This document shows positions 13,534 to 20,209 of a stretch of DNA of 64,000 nucleotides, piece by piece. This DNA comes from a virus. Position numbers and translations under genes: made by a program. Positions within the stretch are counted from its first letter, which is position 1; each line of letters starts with the position of its first letter. The DNA lies in the IMG/VR virus record IMGVR_UViG_3300020061_000001, positions 1-64,000 of that record; one strand, given 5' to 3'. The notes below the pieces were generated by a model. That model was given only the letters and a program-made list of their open reading frames with translations. It made no database searches and was not told the origin of the DNA.

Positions 13534-13606
13534 GGGGATTGGTGTAATGTTAGCACAAGAGCTTCCAAACCTCTTGGCGTGAGTTAGATTCTTACATTCC
13601 CTGCCA
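13534..13606 (+). tRNA. tRNA-Trp(CCA)
   Basis: Acceptor GGGGATT/ATTCCCT, discriminator G and encoded CCA. The anticodon loop TTCCAAA is flanked by a C-C mismatch inside a 5-bp stem. T-loop TTAGATT departs from TTC. Confidence 0.82.
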
Positions 13607-13611
13607 AATAT

Positions 13612-13685
13612 GGATTGTTAGTATATGGGTAACACGTCTCCCTGTCACGGAGATGAAACGAGTCCGAGTCTCGTACAGTCCGCCA
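13612..13685 (+). tRNA. tRNA-Asp(GTC)
   Basis: Acceptor GGATTGT/ACAGTCC, anticodon arm TCTCC-CTGTCAC-GGAGA, T-arm ACGAG-TCCGAGT-CTCGT, discriminator G as expected for Asp, encoded CCA. Confidence 0.93.
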
Positions 13686-13688
13686 AAT

Positions 13689-13776
13689 ATGCCCCATAGT
13701 TTAAAGAAAACAACCCTATGTGAACGCTAGCAAAGTAACATAGATGAAGATGTGGATGTCAAGTTCCACGGGGTGT
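13689..13776 (+). ncRNA. tRNA-like element with 16-nt loop, no CCA
   Basis: The acceptor-like ATGCCCC/GGGGTGT contains two wobble pairs. A D-region resembles that of the neighbouring Pro tRNA (ATAGTTTAA). CTATGT/ACATAG closes a 16-nt loop and GTGGA/TCCAC an 8-nt loop. Identity not assignable. Confidence 0.4.
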
Positions 13777-13784
13777 CTAAATAT

Positions 13785-13859
13785 TCCCAGTCAGCACATC
13801 GGTAGTGCAGGACGCTGTTAACGTCAAGGCGGTTGGTTCGATTCCAACACTGGGAGCCA
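13785..13859 (+). tRNA. tRNA-Asn(GTT)
   Basis: Acceptor TCCCAGT/ACTGGGA, D-arm GCAC/GTGC, anticodon loop CTGTTAA, T-arm GTTGG-TTCGATT-CCAAC, discriminator G, encoded CCA. Confidence 0.93.
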
Positions 13860-13864
13860 AATAA

Positions 13865-13933
13865 CGAGAGATAGTTTAAGAAGAACACCAGTCACGGGGA
13901 CTGGCGATGTCGGTCCAAGTCCGACGATCTCGA
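13865..13933 (+). tRNA. tRNA, probably Pro(CGG), no encoded CCA
   Basis: Anticodon arm CCAGT-CACGGGG-ACTGG gives CGG with A at position 33. T-arm GTCGG-TCCAAGT-CCGAC is good. The acceptor pairs 5 bp (CGAGA/TCTCG). CTA rather than CCA follows the discriminator A. The Pro codon CCG in leader 3 matches. Confidence 0.6.
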
Positions 13934-13951
13934 CTAAGTTCAAATAAATAT

Positions 13952-14026
13952 CGGGGTGAAGTTGCGAGGCGTGACGGGGACCTTGGACGTCTCAAGCGGT
14001 AGGTTCGACTCCTACTATCCCGACCA
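13952..14026 (+). tRNA. tRNA-Pro(TGG)
   Basis: Acceptor CGGGGTG/TATCCCG, D-arm GTTG/TGAC, anticodon arm GGGAC-CTTGGAC-GTCTC, T-arm GTAGG-TTCGACT-CCTAC, encoded CCA. Confidence 0.9.
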
Positions 14027-14032
14027 AATTAT

Positions 14033-14109
14033 GGCATTGTAGCTCAGATAGTTAGAGCACCTGTTTGAAGCACAGGGGGTCGAGGGCGCGAAACCTTCCG
14101 ATGCCACCA
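14033..14109 (+). tRNA. tRNA-Phe(GAA)
   Basis: Acceptor GGCATTG/CGATGCC, D-arm GCTC/GAGC, anticodon arm CCTGT-TTGAAGC-ACAGG. The T-loop is CGCGAAA instead of TTCGAAA. CCA is encoded. Confidence 0.9.
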
Positions 14110-14115
14110 AAATAA

Positions 14116-14177
14116 CTTCCGCGCGTCTTGCGCCCAATGAAACATCAGCAAGCTATCCCTAAAGGATAAGCGGAGGA
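14116..14177 (+). ncRNA. Two-armed tRNA-like element
   Basis: CTTCCGC/GCGGAGG form a 7-bp acceptor-like stem. Inside, CTTGC/GCAAG closes a 16-nt loop and TATCC/GGATA closes a 5-nt loop. Only two arms are visible and no CCA is encoded. It resembles a minimal tRNA mimic or decayed tRNA. Confidence 0.35.
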
Positions 14178-14192
14178 ATCAAGATAAAATAT

Positions 14193-14266
14193 GCGTCATT
14201 GGCGGAATGTCCACGCGTCCGCCTGCAAAGCGGTTTAAACTGGTTAGATTCCAGTATGGCGCTCCA
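14193..14266 (+). tRNA. tRNA-Cys(GCA)
   Basis: Acceptor GCGTCAT/ATGGCGC, anticodon arm CCGC-CTGCAAA-GCGG, T-arm ACTGG-TTAGATT-CCAGT, discriminator T as expected for Cys, encoded CCA. Confidence 0.92.
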
Positions 14267-14318
14267 AAAGAAAGAGAAAATATGCCAGGTAAAATGGTCA
14301 AGAGTCTTTAACAAACAT

Positions 14319-14405
14319 GTGTTTATGGGGGAAGAGGTAGACCCAGGCGCTTCAAAAGCGTCCGAGCGAGAGCTCATGCTGGTTCGAGTCCAGCTAAGCG
14401 CACCA
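14319..14405 (+). tRNA. tRNA-Leu(CAA)
   Basis: Acceptor GTGTTTA/TAAGCGC, anticodon arm GGCGC-TTCAAAA-GCGTC, long variable arm GAGC-GAGA-GCTC, T-arm GCTGG-TTCGAGT-CCAGC, encoded CCA. Confidence 0.93.
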
Positions 14406-14408
14406 CAC

Positions 14409-14494
14409 GGGTTGTTGGTGGAATGGTATACACGATAGGTTTAGAACCTATTGCCCGCAAGGGCTTGAGAGTTCGAGTCTCTCACGACCCACCA
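14409..14494 (+). tRNA. tRNA-Leu(TAG)
   Basis: Acceptor GGGTTGT/ACGACCC, anticodon arm ATAGG-TTTAGAA-CCTAT, long variable arm GCCC-GCAA-GGGC, T-arm GAGAG-TTCGAGT-CTCTC, encoded CCA. Confidence 0.94.
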
Positions 14495-14497
14495 TAT

Positions 14498-14581
14498 GGC
14501 TTCATGGCGAAACGGTTCACGCAGGGAGCTTAAACCTCCCATCCTTCGGGACTGATGGTTCGAGTCCATCTGAGGCCACCA
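14498..14581 (+). tRNA. tRNA-Leu(TAA)
   Basis: Acceptor GGCTTCA/TGAGGCC, anticodon arm GGGAG-CTTAAAC-CTCCC, variable arm TCC-TTCG-GGA, T-arm GATGG-TTCGAGT-CCATC, encoded CCA. Confidence 0.94.
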
Positions 14582-14586
14582 TTTCC

Positions 14587-14613
14587 TTGACAAGAATCGG
14601 AAAAGGTTATAAT
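14587..14613 (+). promoter_or_regulatory. Putative promoter of second HNH gene
   Basis: TTGACA (14587-14592) and TATAAT (14608-14613) are 15 bp apart, followed by the same AATTAAAT context as the promoter at 3749. Spacing is short, so strength is uncertain. Confidence 0.5.
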
Positions 14614-14649
14614 TAAATTAATAACCAAAATAAACATCCGAGGATTGTT

Positions 14650-15045
14650 ATGGACAAAAAGAAAGAACAGCTAGGAATGAATCCTAGCACAGCTAATGGT
14701 CGGCTGTTAAAAGACTTATTATTCGACTTTGCCGTTAAAGCTGGTCATGTATGCTACAGGTGTAAAAAGCCACTAGATAGAGAAACATTTTCTATAGAGC
14801 ATATGGAACCTTGGTTAGATAGCGAAGACCCAATCAAATTATTTTTTGACTTGGAGAATATAGGTTATAGCCACCTGCCTTGTAATGTCGCAGCATCAAG
14901 GAAAATATTAGCAGATCATGGTCAGATTGGAATGTACAACAGAGGTTGTCATTGCCAGCCTTGCCGAGACGCAAAATCAGCGTGTCGAAGAAAGGCTTAT
15001 ACACCAGAAAAACGTAGAGAAATTTACTTAAAAACTGGTTATTAG
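14650..15045 (+). CDS. HNH endonuclease in tRNA array
   Basis: 131 residues with HNH core CYRCKKPL, FSIEHMEPW and GYSHLPCNVAAS. The C-terminal GQIGMYNRGCHCQPCRDAK is a cysteine-rich appendage common in phage HNH proteins, especially of actinophages. GAGG precedes the ATG. It interrupts tRNA operon 3 between Leu and Ser tRNAs, as expected for a homing nuclease tolerated among RNA genes. Confidence 0.88.
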   Translation: MDKKKEQLGMNPSTANGRLLKDLLFDFAVKAGHVCYRCKKPLDRETFSIEHMEPWLDSEDPIKLFFDLENIGYSHLPCNVAASRKILADHGQIGMYNRGCHCQPCRDAKSACRRKAYTPEKRREIYLKTGY

Positions 15046-15067
15046 TCCCACCTGGCACACCAAATAT

Positions 15068-15157
<90 letters not shown>

Positions 15158-15162
15158 TATAT

Positions 15163-15239
15163 GTTGTAGGTAGCTTACTGGTTGCAAGCGCCTCCCTGTG
15201 AAGGAGGAGATGCGAGTCCGATTCTCGTTCTACACCCCA
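15163..15239 (+). tRNA. tRNA-His(GTG)
   Basis: Anticodon arm CCTCC-CTGTGAA-GGAGG. An extra 5' G faces discriminator C, the His identity element. Acceptor TGTAGG/TCTACA has a T-C mismatch at pair 1-72. T-loop TCCGATT, encoded CCA. Confidence 0.9.
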
Positions 15240-15269
15240 AATTAGCTTTCCTATATACTTAGAGTATAT

Positions 15270-15710
15270 ATGTCAGGTGAAACACAAAAAAATGAAAGTG
15301 GTTGGACAGTAGATACTCTAAAAGAGTATGTCGCTCAACGGTTTGAAGATAATCAAAAAGCTATAGATGCTGCGCTTGTATCGCAAGAGAAAGCAGTAGC
15401 TGCTGCTTTAGCTGCAACAAAAGAAGCTATTAATAAAGCAGAAGTTTCTACTGAGAAACGATTTGAGAGCGTTAATGAGTTCAGAGCTCAACTAGCAGAC
15501 CAATCTAGTACTTTAATGCCAAGGCAGGAATATACTGTTCAGCATAAAGCATTAGAAGGCAAGTTAAGCGATCTTACAGACAGAATTAATATATCTGATG
15601 GTAAGGCTAAAGGCTCCCAGCTAACAGTAGGTAGAATATACGGTGCGATTGCAGCAGCAGTTGCGATAATATCAATTATTGTAGTAGTCGCTAATAACTT
15701 ATTTAAATAA
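15270..15710 (+). CDS. Coiled-coil protein with C-terminal membrane anchor
   Basis: 146 residues. WTVDTLKEYVAQRFEDNQKA is followed by alanine-rich helical repeats and one membrane helix at the C-terminus (about 122-142). Similar proteins with a C-terminal anchor are frequent in phages, and their role is unknown. It lies inside the tRNA operon with TATACT at 15254-15259, 10 nt before the ATG. Its stop codon directly abuts tRNA-Gln. Confidence 0.78.
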   Translation: MSGETQKNESGWTVDTLKEYVAQRFEDNQKAIDAALVSQEKAVAAALAATKEAINKAEVSTEKRFESVNEFRAQLADQSSTLMPRQEYTVQHKALEGKLSDLTDRINISDGKAKGSQLTVGRIYGAIAAAVAIISIIVVVANNLFK

Positions 15711-15787
15711 TGGAAAGTGGCCAAGTAGGCAAGGCACCTGGCTCTGAACCAGAAAATTCGTAGGTTCGACCCCTACCTTTCCAGCCA
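15711..15787 (+). tRNA. tRNA-Gln(CTG)
   Basis: Acceptor TGGAAAG/CTTTCCA, D-arm GCC/GGC, anticodon arm CCTGG-CTCTGAA-CCAGA, T-arm GTAGG-TTCGACC-CCTAC, discriminator G, encoded CCA. Confidence 0.94.
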
Positions 15788-15792
15788 AATAC

Positions 15793-15879
15793 GGTGATAT
15801 GTCAGAGTGGTTTATCGAGCAGCTTTGCTAAAGCTGTGGGCCAAAAGCCCCGTAGGTTCGAATCCTACTGTCACCGCCA
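15793..15879 (+). tRNA. tRNA-Ser(GCT)
   Basis: Acceptor GGTGATA/TGTCACC, anticodon arm CAGCT-TTGCTAA-AGCTG, long variable arm GGGCC..GCCCC, T-arm GTAGG-TTCGAAT-CCTAC, discriminator G, encoded CCA. Confidence 0.93.
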
Positions 15880-15884
15880 AATAT

Positions 15885-15957
15885 TCCCACGTCGTCTAAA
15901 GTAGGACGCAGCCCTTTGAAGGCTGTTATCTGGGTGCGAGTCCTAGCGAGGGAGCCA
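15885..15957 (+). tRNA. tRNA-Gln(TTG)
   Basis: Acceptor TCCCACG/CGAGGGA with one mismatch, D-arm GTCT/GGAC, anticodon arm CAGCC-CTTTGAA-GGCTG, T-loop TGCGAGT (G at 55), discriminator G, encoded CCA. It is the last tRNA of operon 3. Confidence 0.9.
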
Positions 15958-15975
15958 TGAAATTATAAAAAACTC

Positions 15976-16004
15976 TTGACATAGCAATTTAGCAAGACTA
16001 TAAT
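15976..16004 (+). promoter_or_regulatory. Strong sigma70-type promoter of small RNA
   Basis: Perfect TTGACA (15976-15981), 17 bp, perfect TATAAT (15999-16004). No ATG follows within the transcript start region, unlike the leaderless promoters. Confidence 0.9.
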
Positions 16005-16010
16005 AAGAGT

Positions 16011-16120
16011 ATAAAGAGAACGAGCTGTGGTATATGCGTTTATATACGGCGTCACAGGAAAGTCGTTTCGAGCCTGAGGCAAGACTGGTTAGCGCCAGAC
16101 ACTCCCTACAGGCTCTTTTT
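16011..16120 (+). ncRNA. Small structured RNA with terminator
   Basis: About 110 nt from a consensus promoter to an intrinsic terminator (GAGCCTG 16070-16076, CAGGCTC 16109-16115, five T). An internal 5' hairpin has CTGTG/CACAG and TATAT/ATATA, flanked by ACGA/TCGT. No ORF. Its terminator overlaps the 3' end of the minus gene at 16106, so it could also act antisense. Family unknown. Confidence 0.75.
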
Positions 16121-16402
16121 GGTTCTCAGAATACGAGCAGTTTCGTGTATAGCTTCGACATAAGCACGGTCTTTTTCTTGTATCTCTTTAGCAAGCTCAT
16201 TAAACGCGATTAGAGAGCGATGATTACCGTTCTGGGCAAAGTTCCACGTTTGGTTTATATTAACACTCCAAGCGTCGTGAACGTCCTCTAGCGTCGTTTC
16301 TTCACCTTTAACTAAAACAAGTAGAGCATATACATTCATAAGCCCCTTACCAACGGTTATGTGCTTTGCTAATTCTTCTTTTACCTCGTCAATATAATTC
16401 AT
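16106..16402 (-). CDS. Hypothetical protein
   Basis: 98 residues, helical, with the pattern YALLVLVKGEETTLEDVHDAW typical of short conserved phage proteins of unknown function. ATG overlaps the previous stop (ATGA). It is the last gene of the LemA/ATP-grasp operon, and its 3' end overlaps the convergent small RNA terminator. Confidence 0.7.
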   Translation of the reverse strand: MNYIDEVKEELAKHITVGKGLMNVYALLVLVKGEETTLEDVHDAWSVNINQTWNFAQNGNHRSLIAFNELAKEIQEKDRAYVEAIHETARILRTKKSL

Positions 16403-16563
16403 ATCTTACACCTACAATTTACCAATTTACAATCTTTACCTTTACCATATTTTCTGTGGAATACAGATTCGTTTCGCAGCCCACTTGCATGTTGCTCTAG
16501 TTTTCTCATGGGGTACAATAGTTTAAAGTAGAGATGGGTAATAATAAAATATATTTTGTACAT
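16399..16563 (-). CDS. Small hypothetical protein
   Basis: 54 residues from MYKIYF (16563), chosen because TAATG couples it to the upstream gene. Hydrophobic-aromatic N-terminus and a basic C-terminus with CKLVNCRC, a possible small metal site. Family unknown. Confidence 0.55.
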   Translation of the reverse strand: MYKIYFIITHLYFKLLYPMRKLEQHASGLRNESVFHRKYGKGKDCKLVNCRCKI

Positions 16564-16697
16564 TATGACAATATCAACTCCTCTATGTCTTCTCGTGACA
16601 TCCCTTTGGCCTTCCATTCCTTTAAAAGATCAACGAATAATTCATAATAATAAATAGTTACACTTTGTCCGTTAACTGTTACAGTTCTTGTGGTCAT
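16563..16697 (-). CDS. Small hypothetical protein
   Basis: About 44 residues from MTTRTV (16697). The ATG overlaps the upstream stop (ATGA) and GGAG lies 9 nt before it. A beta-hairpin-like start is followed by an amphipathic helix (FVDLLKEWKAKGMSREDIEELIL) like a short oligomerisation or ribbon-helix element. An earlier start at 16712 is possible. Confidence 0.55.
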   Translation of the reverse strand: MTTRTVTVNGQSVTIYYYELFVDLLKEWKAKGMSREDIEELILS

Positions 16698-17503
16698 CTG
16701 TGTAGACTCCATTCCCCATCCTCCATTACCCAATAGTAGGCTCCGACACAAGCGCCGATTACCAGTAAGACGATAAACACAAATGCTATCCAGAATGCCC
16801 ACACTTTGTATTGTCCTACTTCTTTCATGGTTTGGTCTATAGATTTATTTTGTAGAGTAATACGATTGCCCTCAACAGGCTTTAAACCACCATGAAGGCT
16901 ATTGGCAATAAAGGTGGCAGAGAAGCTCTGAGGAACAACATTATAAACGTAACGATCATTACTATCTAAATAATATTCTCCGTTATCACAACCATCTTTA
17001 GAACTAAACCAACCTGTTTGAGCATTGGCTTTGGTGATGCCTTCGCAGCTTTGGCGATCACTAAAATCATCCATCTTAAATAACCCAGCAGGATATTGTC
17101 GATCATATAATGTCAATTCTGGTGATGATTGGTGTTCCCAGTCTACAGCATCCCATGTGTAATAGGTTGTACAACTTTCATGTCCATCGCTATCAGTAGA
17201 ACAACTCTCATGTCTAGTGTAATGTTCTTTTACACGTTCCACAAATGTGAATGCTTTTGTCATTTCTGGGAACTTAACTAGGTTTTTATCTTCTGCTTTA
17301 AAAACGCCGTGAACCAACAAGTTTCCCTGTTGAGAGTCAACGGCGTAGTTAAAACGATCTTTATCTTCTGCGCGAATAGCAGTCGTATAACGGACTTGGT
17401 TTTTGTAGCCCGAGTCTTCCGCTAAGTTTTTAATACCCAAAACACCTAATACAACGACTACAAGTGCGGTGAAAATAATACCGACGCGATGTAGATCGTT
17501 CAT
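16694..17503 (-). CDS. Membrane protein with large external domain
   Basis: 269 residues with one N-terminal membrane helix (about 7-26) and one C-terminal (about 235-258). The roughly 200-residue middle contains several Cys (CSTDSDGHESCTTYY, QSCEG, DGCDNGEYY), suggesting disulfides and an extracytoplasmic location. The layout resembles TMEM43-like proteins but I cannot assign a family. It lies in the operon with LemA and the ATP-grasp protein. Confidence 0.7.
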   Translation of the reverse strand: MNDLHRVGIIFTALVVVVLGVLGIKNLAEDSGYKNQVRYTTAIRAEDKDRFNYAVDSQQGNLLVHGVFKAEDKNLVKFPEMTKAFTFVERVKEHYTRHESCSTDSDGHESCTTYYTWDAVDWEHQSSPELTLYDRQYPAGLFKMDDFSDRQSCEGITKANAQTGWFSSKDGCDNGEYYLDSNDRYVYNVVPQSFSATFIANSLHGGLKPVEGNRITLQNKSIDQTMKEVGQYKVWAFWIAFVFIVLLVIGACVGAYYWVMEDGEWSLHR

Positions 17504-17505
17504 TA

Positions 17506-18234
17506 TTAATTGTCGCCAAATTTATCTTTATTCTCGCAGTTGGGCCAGTGGTAACCTGTAGAAGCAAGCGCCATATCTGTTAACCACCAATTACCGTCTT
17601 TGTCTTCTAGAAAATCAACACTCCATGATCCTTGGAAACTACTACTTACATATTCTGCCATTTGTGTAATTTCTGTCATTTTTGGCATAACTTGTAATTG
17701 TCTAATTTGTTCCTCGGTCACTTCGTTATTTGGATGTTGCCCACCTCTAAATGCTTCTTCTGGCCAATAAGGATGTGCGCAAATAAGTTTACCCTCTTTA
17801 ACAAAAATTCTTAATTCACGAGCAATTGGCATATCTTTAAACGCAGTAGTAAGAGGAACAGTATCTATCATCTTCCTAACTGCAAACGTGTTATATGGTA
17901 GATCAACCATCATACTAAACTCTATTAGCGCAGCTAGATGTTTCTTAACATCAGAGTTCTCACTCAAGTAACAAGTATGCTTCCAGTCGTGTTTGTTGCT
18001 TGTTTGTCCTGTACGTAGGAAGGCCGTCCTTCCAAATGATTCTTTTGTAGATGTGATATCTTTTACGAGTTGTTTAAACTCATCGGTTTCTTTTCCATCT
18101 ACAATATGTCCAACTTCATTTGATACATAGAACAACTTAGTTTCTGGTGTCCTCATTCCAATCTTACTGAGAATTGGGAACCAGAAACTAATATCGTTTA
18201 GCTGTTCTACAAAAGGAGGTCTTCCTATATACAT
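17506..18234 (-). CDS. ATP-grasp-like protein
   Basis: 242 residues. The C-terminal WSVDFLEDKDGNWWLTDMA resembles the metal/ATP-binding end of ATP-grasp enzymes (D123-like phage family). Conserved ELRIFVKEGKLI lies upstream. Such enzymes ligate carboxylates to amines or thiols through an acyl phosphate; the substrate here is unknown. It sits between LemA and a membrane protein. Confidence 0.7.
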   Translation of the reverse strand: MYIGRPPFVEQLNDISFWFPILSKIGMRTPETKLFYVSNEVGHIVDGKETDEFKQLVKDITSTKESFGRTAFLRTGQTSNKHDWKHTCYLSENSDVKKHLAALIEFSMMVDLPYNTFAVRKMIDTVPLTTAFKDMPIARELRIFVKEGKLICAHPYWPEEAFRGGQHPNNEVTEEQIRQLQVMPKMTEITQMAEYVSSSFQGSWSVDFLEDKDGNWWLTDMALASTGYHWPNCENKDKFGDN

Positions 18235-18236
18235 AA

Positions 18237-18818
18237 TTAATCCTTTTTGAAAAGGTCACGAGCCTCTGCGTCGTTAACCTTATAGTCTAGATATTTTTTA
18301 GGCGCTGTGTCTTTACCAACAAAAGGCAAGAACATAGACTGAGGGAATCCCTGAACATAACCATTAAAATCACGAACATCATTATTGTACTGTTCTCGGT
18401 ATGAAGCTAGGCGATTCTCGGTAATACTAAATTCAATCATGGTCTGTTCATACAACTTAGTACTCTTGATCTCTGGGTAAGCCTCAGCAACTGCATTAAT
18501 TGTTAGCATTGCTTCATCAACTTGCCCTTTATTACCCTGTGATCGAGCCTCAGCAATTCTTGTTTGAGTATTTTGCTCAAATGTCTTCGCTGATTCCACT
18601 GCATCTACTAAGTTGTTGAATAAATCAACACGACGCTGGCTTTCTTTGCTGATGTTGCTCTCACTAGTTTGTACATTCTGGTCTTTGGAAACATATGTGT
18701 TGTTCAAAGAACCAATTATTGTAAATAGGATTAGCAATCCTACGATTACAGCACCGCCAATAATGTACCCATTAATAGCTTTCTTCGTAGCATACCACGG
18801 AGTTTGAGTTGGAACCAT
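18237..18818 (-). CDS. LemA family protein
   Basis: 193 residues. One N-terminal membrane helix (about 17-40) is followed by the LemA helical fold with RRVDLFNNLVDAVESA, LTINAVAEAYPEIKS and YNNDVRDFNGYVQGFPQSMF, all typical of the family. LemA proteins are membrane-anchored and linked to envelope stress. AAGGAG precedes the start. Confidence 0.92.
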   Translation of the reverse strand: MVPTQTPWYATKKAINGYIIGGAVIVGLLILFTIIGSLNNTYVSKDQNVQTSESNISKESQRRVDLFNNLVDAVESAKTFEQNTQTRIAEARSQGNKGQVDEAMLTINAVAEAYPEIKSTKLYEQTMIEFSITENRLASYREQYNNDVRDFNGYVQGFPQSMFLPFVGKDTAPKKYLDYKVNDAEARDLFKKD

Positions 18819-18830
18819 TATTTCTCCTTA

Positions 18831-18929
18831 TTATTTGACTAAAATTAATATAACAACTGCAATCGCTGTGACGATTGATAGTACTGCTGCTAGTAGATGT
18901 TCTCTTTTTGAATCTGCATAAATTACCAT
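18831..18929 (-). CDS. Tiny single-helix membrane protein
   Basis: 32 residues from ATG 18929 with GGGAG upstream. A short charged start leads into one long hydrophobic helix ending VK. It is the first gene of the LemA operon, 41 nt below its promoter. Confidence 0.65.
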   Translation of the reverse strand: MVIYADSKREHLLAAVLSIVTAIAVVILILVK

Positions 18930-18969
18930 TTAATGCTCCCTTTTATTGTGTTCTTTATTATCAAATTTA

Positions 18970-18998
18970 ATTATGCTCCTTTTTTCAAAAAAACACAA
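18970..18998 (-). promoter_or_regulatory. Phage consensus promoter of LemA operon
   Basis: TTGTGT (18993-18998), 17 bp, CATAAT (18970-18975), minus strand. Back to back with the tmRNA promoter. Confidence 0.85.
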
Positions 18999-19008
18999 GC
19001 TTTTTATG

Positions 19009-19037
19009 TTGCAATTATTTTACCTCTGGTGTATAAT
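19009..19037 (+). promoter_or_regulatory. tmRNA promoter
   Basis: TTGCAA (19009-19014), 17 bp, TATAAT (19032-19037). The mature tmRNA 5' end is 9 nt downstream. Confidence 0.85.
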
Positions 19038-19045
19038 AGATTTAT

Positions 19046-19398
19046 GGGGATGACTTAGATTCGACCTTGAATTTTTAACAGTTAGTAAGCAAGTCGCCTG
19101 TCCGCGTCAAAGACAACAAAACCTAAATGCAAACGCATTCAAATCCGCTGTAGCAATGTTTAAACAAGCATTTGTTCCAGCACCAGCTTTCTCACTGGTT
19201 TAATCGAGAGAATGGCGGTCTTCGGCCAATAATGAAGACTACGAGCATACCGAACGCAATGCACAAGTTTCTTATTTGAACTATAAAAATAAGTGGTGGT
19301 GTCACACTGTCTTTTGCCAGTAGAAACTGGATAAACTTGTAATAGAAAGCTAATTGTGGATTTTTGGCACGGGGGTGCGATTCCCCCCATCTCCACCA
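19046..19398 (+). ncRNA. ssrA: tmRNA
   Basis: The tRNA-like ends GGGGATG/CATCTCC plus CCA, the conserved 5' GACTTAGATTCGACC segment and a T-arm GGGGG-TGCGATT-CCCCC identify it. The tag frame resumes at GCA (19129) and ends at TAA (19201-19203), adding 24 encoded residues that start ANAFKSAVAMF and end AFSLV. The tag lacks the usual LAA/VAA protease signal. tmRNA rescues stalled ribosomes, relevant where tRNAs are being depleted. Confidence 0.95.
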
Positions 19399-19399
19399 T

Positions 19400-19560
19400 A
19401 TTTTAATTTGATAAAGAATAAGGGCAAGGCTTAGAAGATTAAACCGACTTCCTAGCTGCCTGAATTGGCAGGTTATAGTGGCTCCTCGCGCAGGATGGTA
19501 TAAGGATTCTATCAGCCGTTTCCACTGACGGACGTTTCCGCAAAATAGTATAATAGACAC
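19400..19560 (+). other. Untranslated stretch after tmRNA
   Basis: No gene seen. It contains CTGCC-TGAATT-GGCAG and CCGT/ACGG hairpins and may be a processed extension of the tmRNA transcript. A TATAAT at 19549-19554 begins the next RNA. Confidence 0.4.
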
Positions 19561-19712
19561 AGAGGTCTGTAAGAGAGTCTTCCAAATATAAGTTGCACTT
19601 CGTAACTGTGTATGGCCAGCAGGGGAAGATATCAAAGCAGACTGCCGTTAACTCGGTTATGTCAATCGCTGGTCATGAAATTATTAAAGAGTTAGGAAAC
19701 TAACTCTTTTTT
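19561..19712 (+). ncRNA. Structured small RNA with terminator
   Basis: About 150 nt from TATAAT (19549-19554) to a terminator GAGTTA-GGAAAC-TAACTC plus T6 ending at 19712. Helices include ACACAG/CTGTGT and ATGGCCAGC/GCTGGTCAT (9 bp). No ORF. Family not recognised. Confidence 0.6.
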
Positions 19713-20172
19713 AGTCCCAAAGTTGTCCTATATTTTCGGCAACAAAGTGCATTGCGTTTCTATAATCTTCATAAAGTTGAAATTCAATTGCCCATCGAGT
19801 TTCATTCTCATCTTTTAACATAGAATATATAGGGTCACTAAAAGAATCTTCTTCCCATGCTAAATAATTATCAATATCCTGTGCAACTTCATTGAGAGAT
19901 GTATATCCGAGATTCTCGGGATAATTAAAATTAAAATATTCATCCCAATCAACATGGCCCTTTTCGCTTTGTAGGTAGTTAAGGATTCCTGCACTTATTC
20001 CTGCAATATATTCTCCTCCGCCCCAGGTATCTCTATCACTCCATCCTCTCTCTGCTCGTTGATGTCGCCACTTGATAGTTCTTATCCAGTTAAATGGATT
20101 AAAAATTTCACGAGGCCAATATCTCTTTACGATATGTAAATGCTGTTCGTGAAAATCTCTTAGTACGCTCAT
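19711..20172 (-). CDS. Hypothetical protein, leaderless
   Basis: 153 residues, acidic and aromatic-rich, with WRHQRAERGWSDRDTWGGGEYIAGISAGIL, a block I associate with short conserved phage proteins of unknown function. The ATG begins 6 nt after CATAAT, a leaderless arrangement on the minus strand. It converges with the small RNA terminator. Confidence 0.78.
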   Translation of the reverse strand: MSVLRDFHEQHLHIVKRYWPREIFNPFNWIRTIKWRHQRAERGWSDRDTWGGGEYIAGISAGILNYLQSEKGHVDWDEYFNFNYPENLGYTSLNEVAQDIDNYLAWEEDSFSDPIYSMLKDENETRWAIEFQLYEDYRNAMHFVAENIGQLWD

Positions 20173-20178
20173 ATTTTA

Positions 20179-20207
20179 ATTATGCTCCTATATCAAAAAA
20201 AGCACAA
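20179..20207 (-). promoter_or_regulatory. Phage promoter for leaderless gene
   Basis: TTGTGC (20202-20207), 17 bp, CATAAT (20179-20184), minus strand. ATG 6 nt downstream. Confidence 0.8.
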
Positions 20208-20209
20208 GC

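Noticed and set aside
14159-14438. Open frames across tRNA-Cys and tRNA-Leu genes on both strands
   Set aside because: They consist of tRNA sequence read in frame; no start signals and no protein-like composition.
14980-15061. Possible tRNA overlapping the 3' end of the second HNH gene (GTGTCGA ... CTGGCAC ACCA)
   Set aside because: The acceptor can pair at 6 of 7 positions and CCA follows, but no convincing anticodon or T-arm could be drawn.
16050-16120. GGAAAGTC similarity to the conserved 5' part of RNase P RNA
   Set aside because: The RNA is only about 110 nt and lacks the P4 3' strand and other conserved segments, so RNase P is not supported.
19160-19635. Open frames opposite the tmRNA
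   Set aside because: They lie antisense to a clear tmRNA, have no ribosome-binding sites and read like random sequence.
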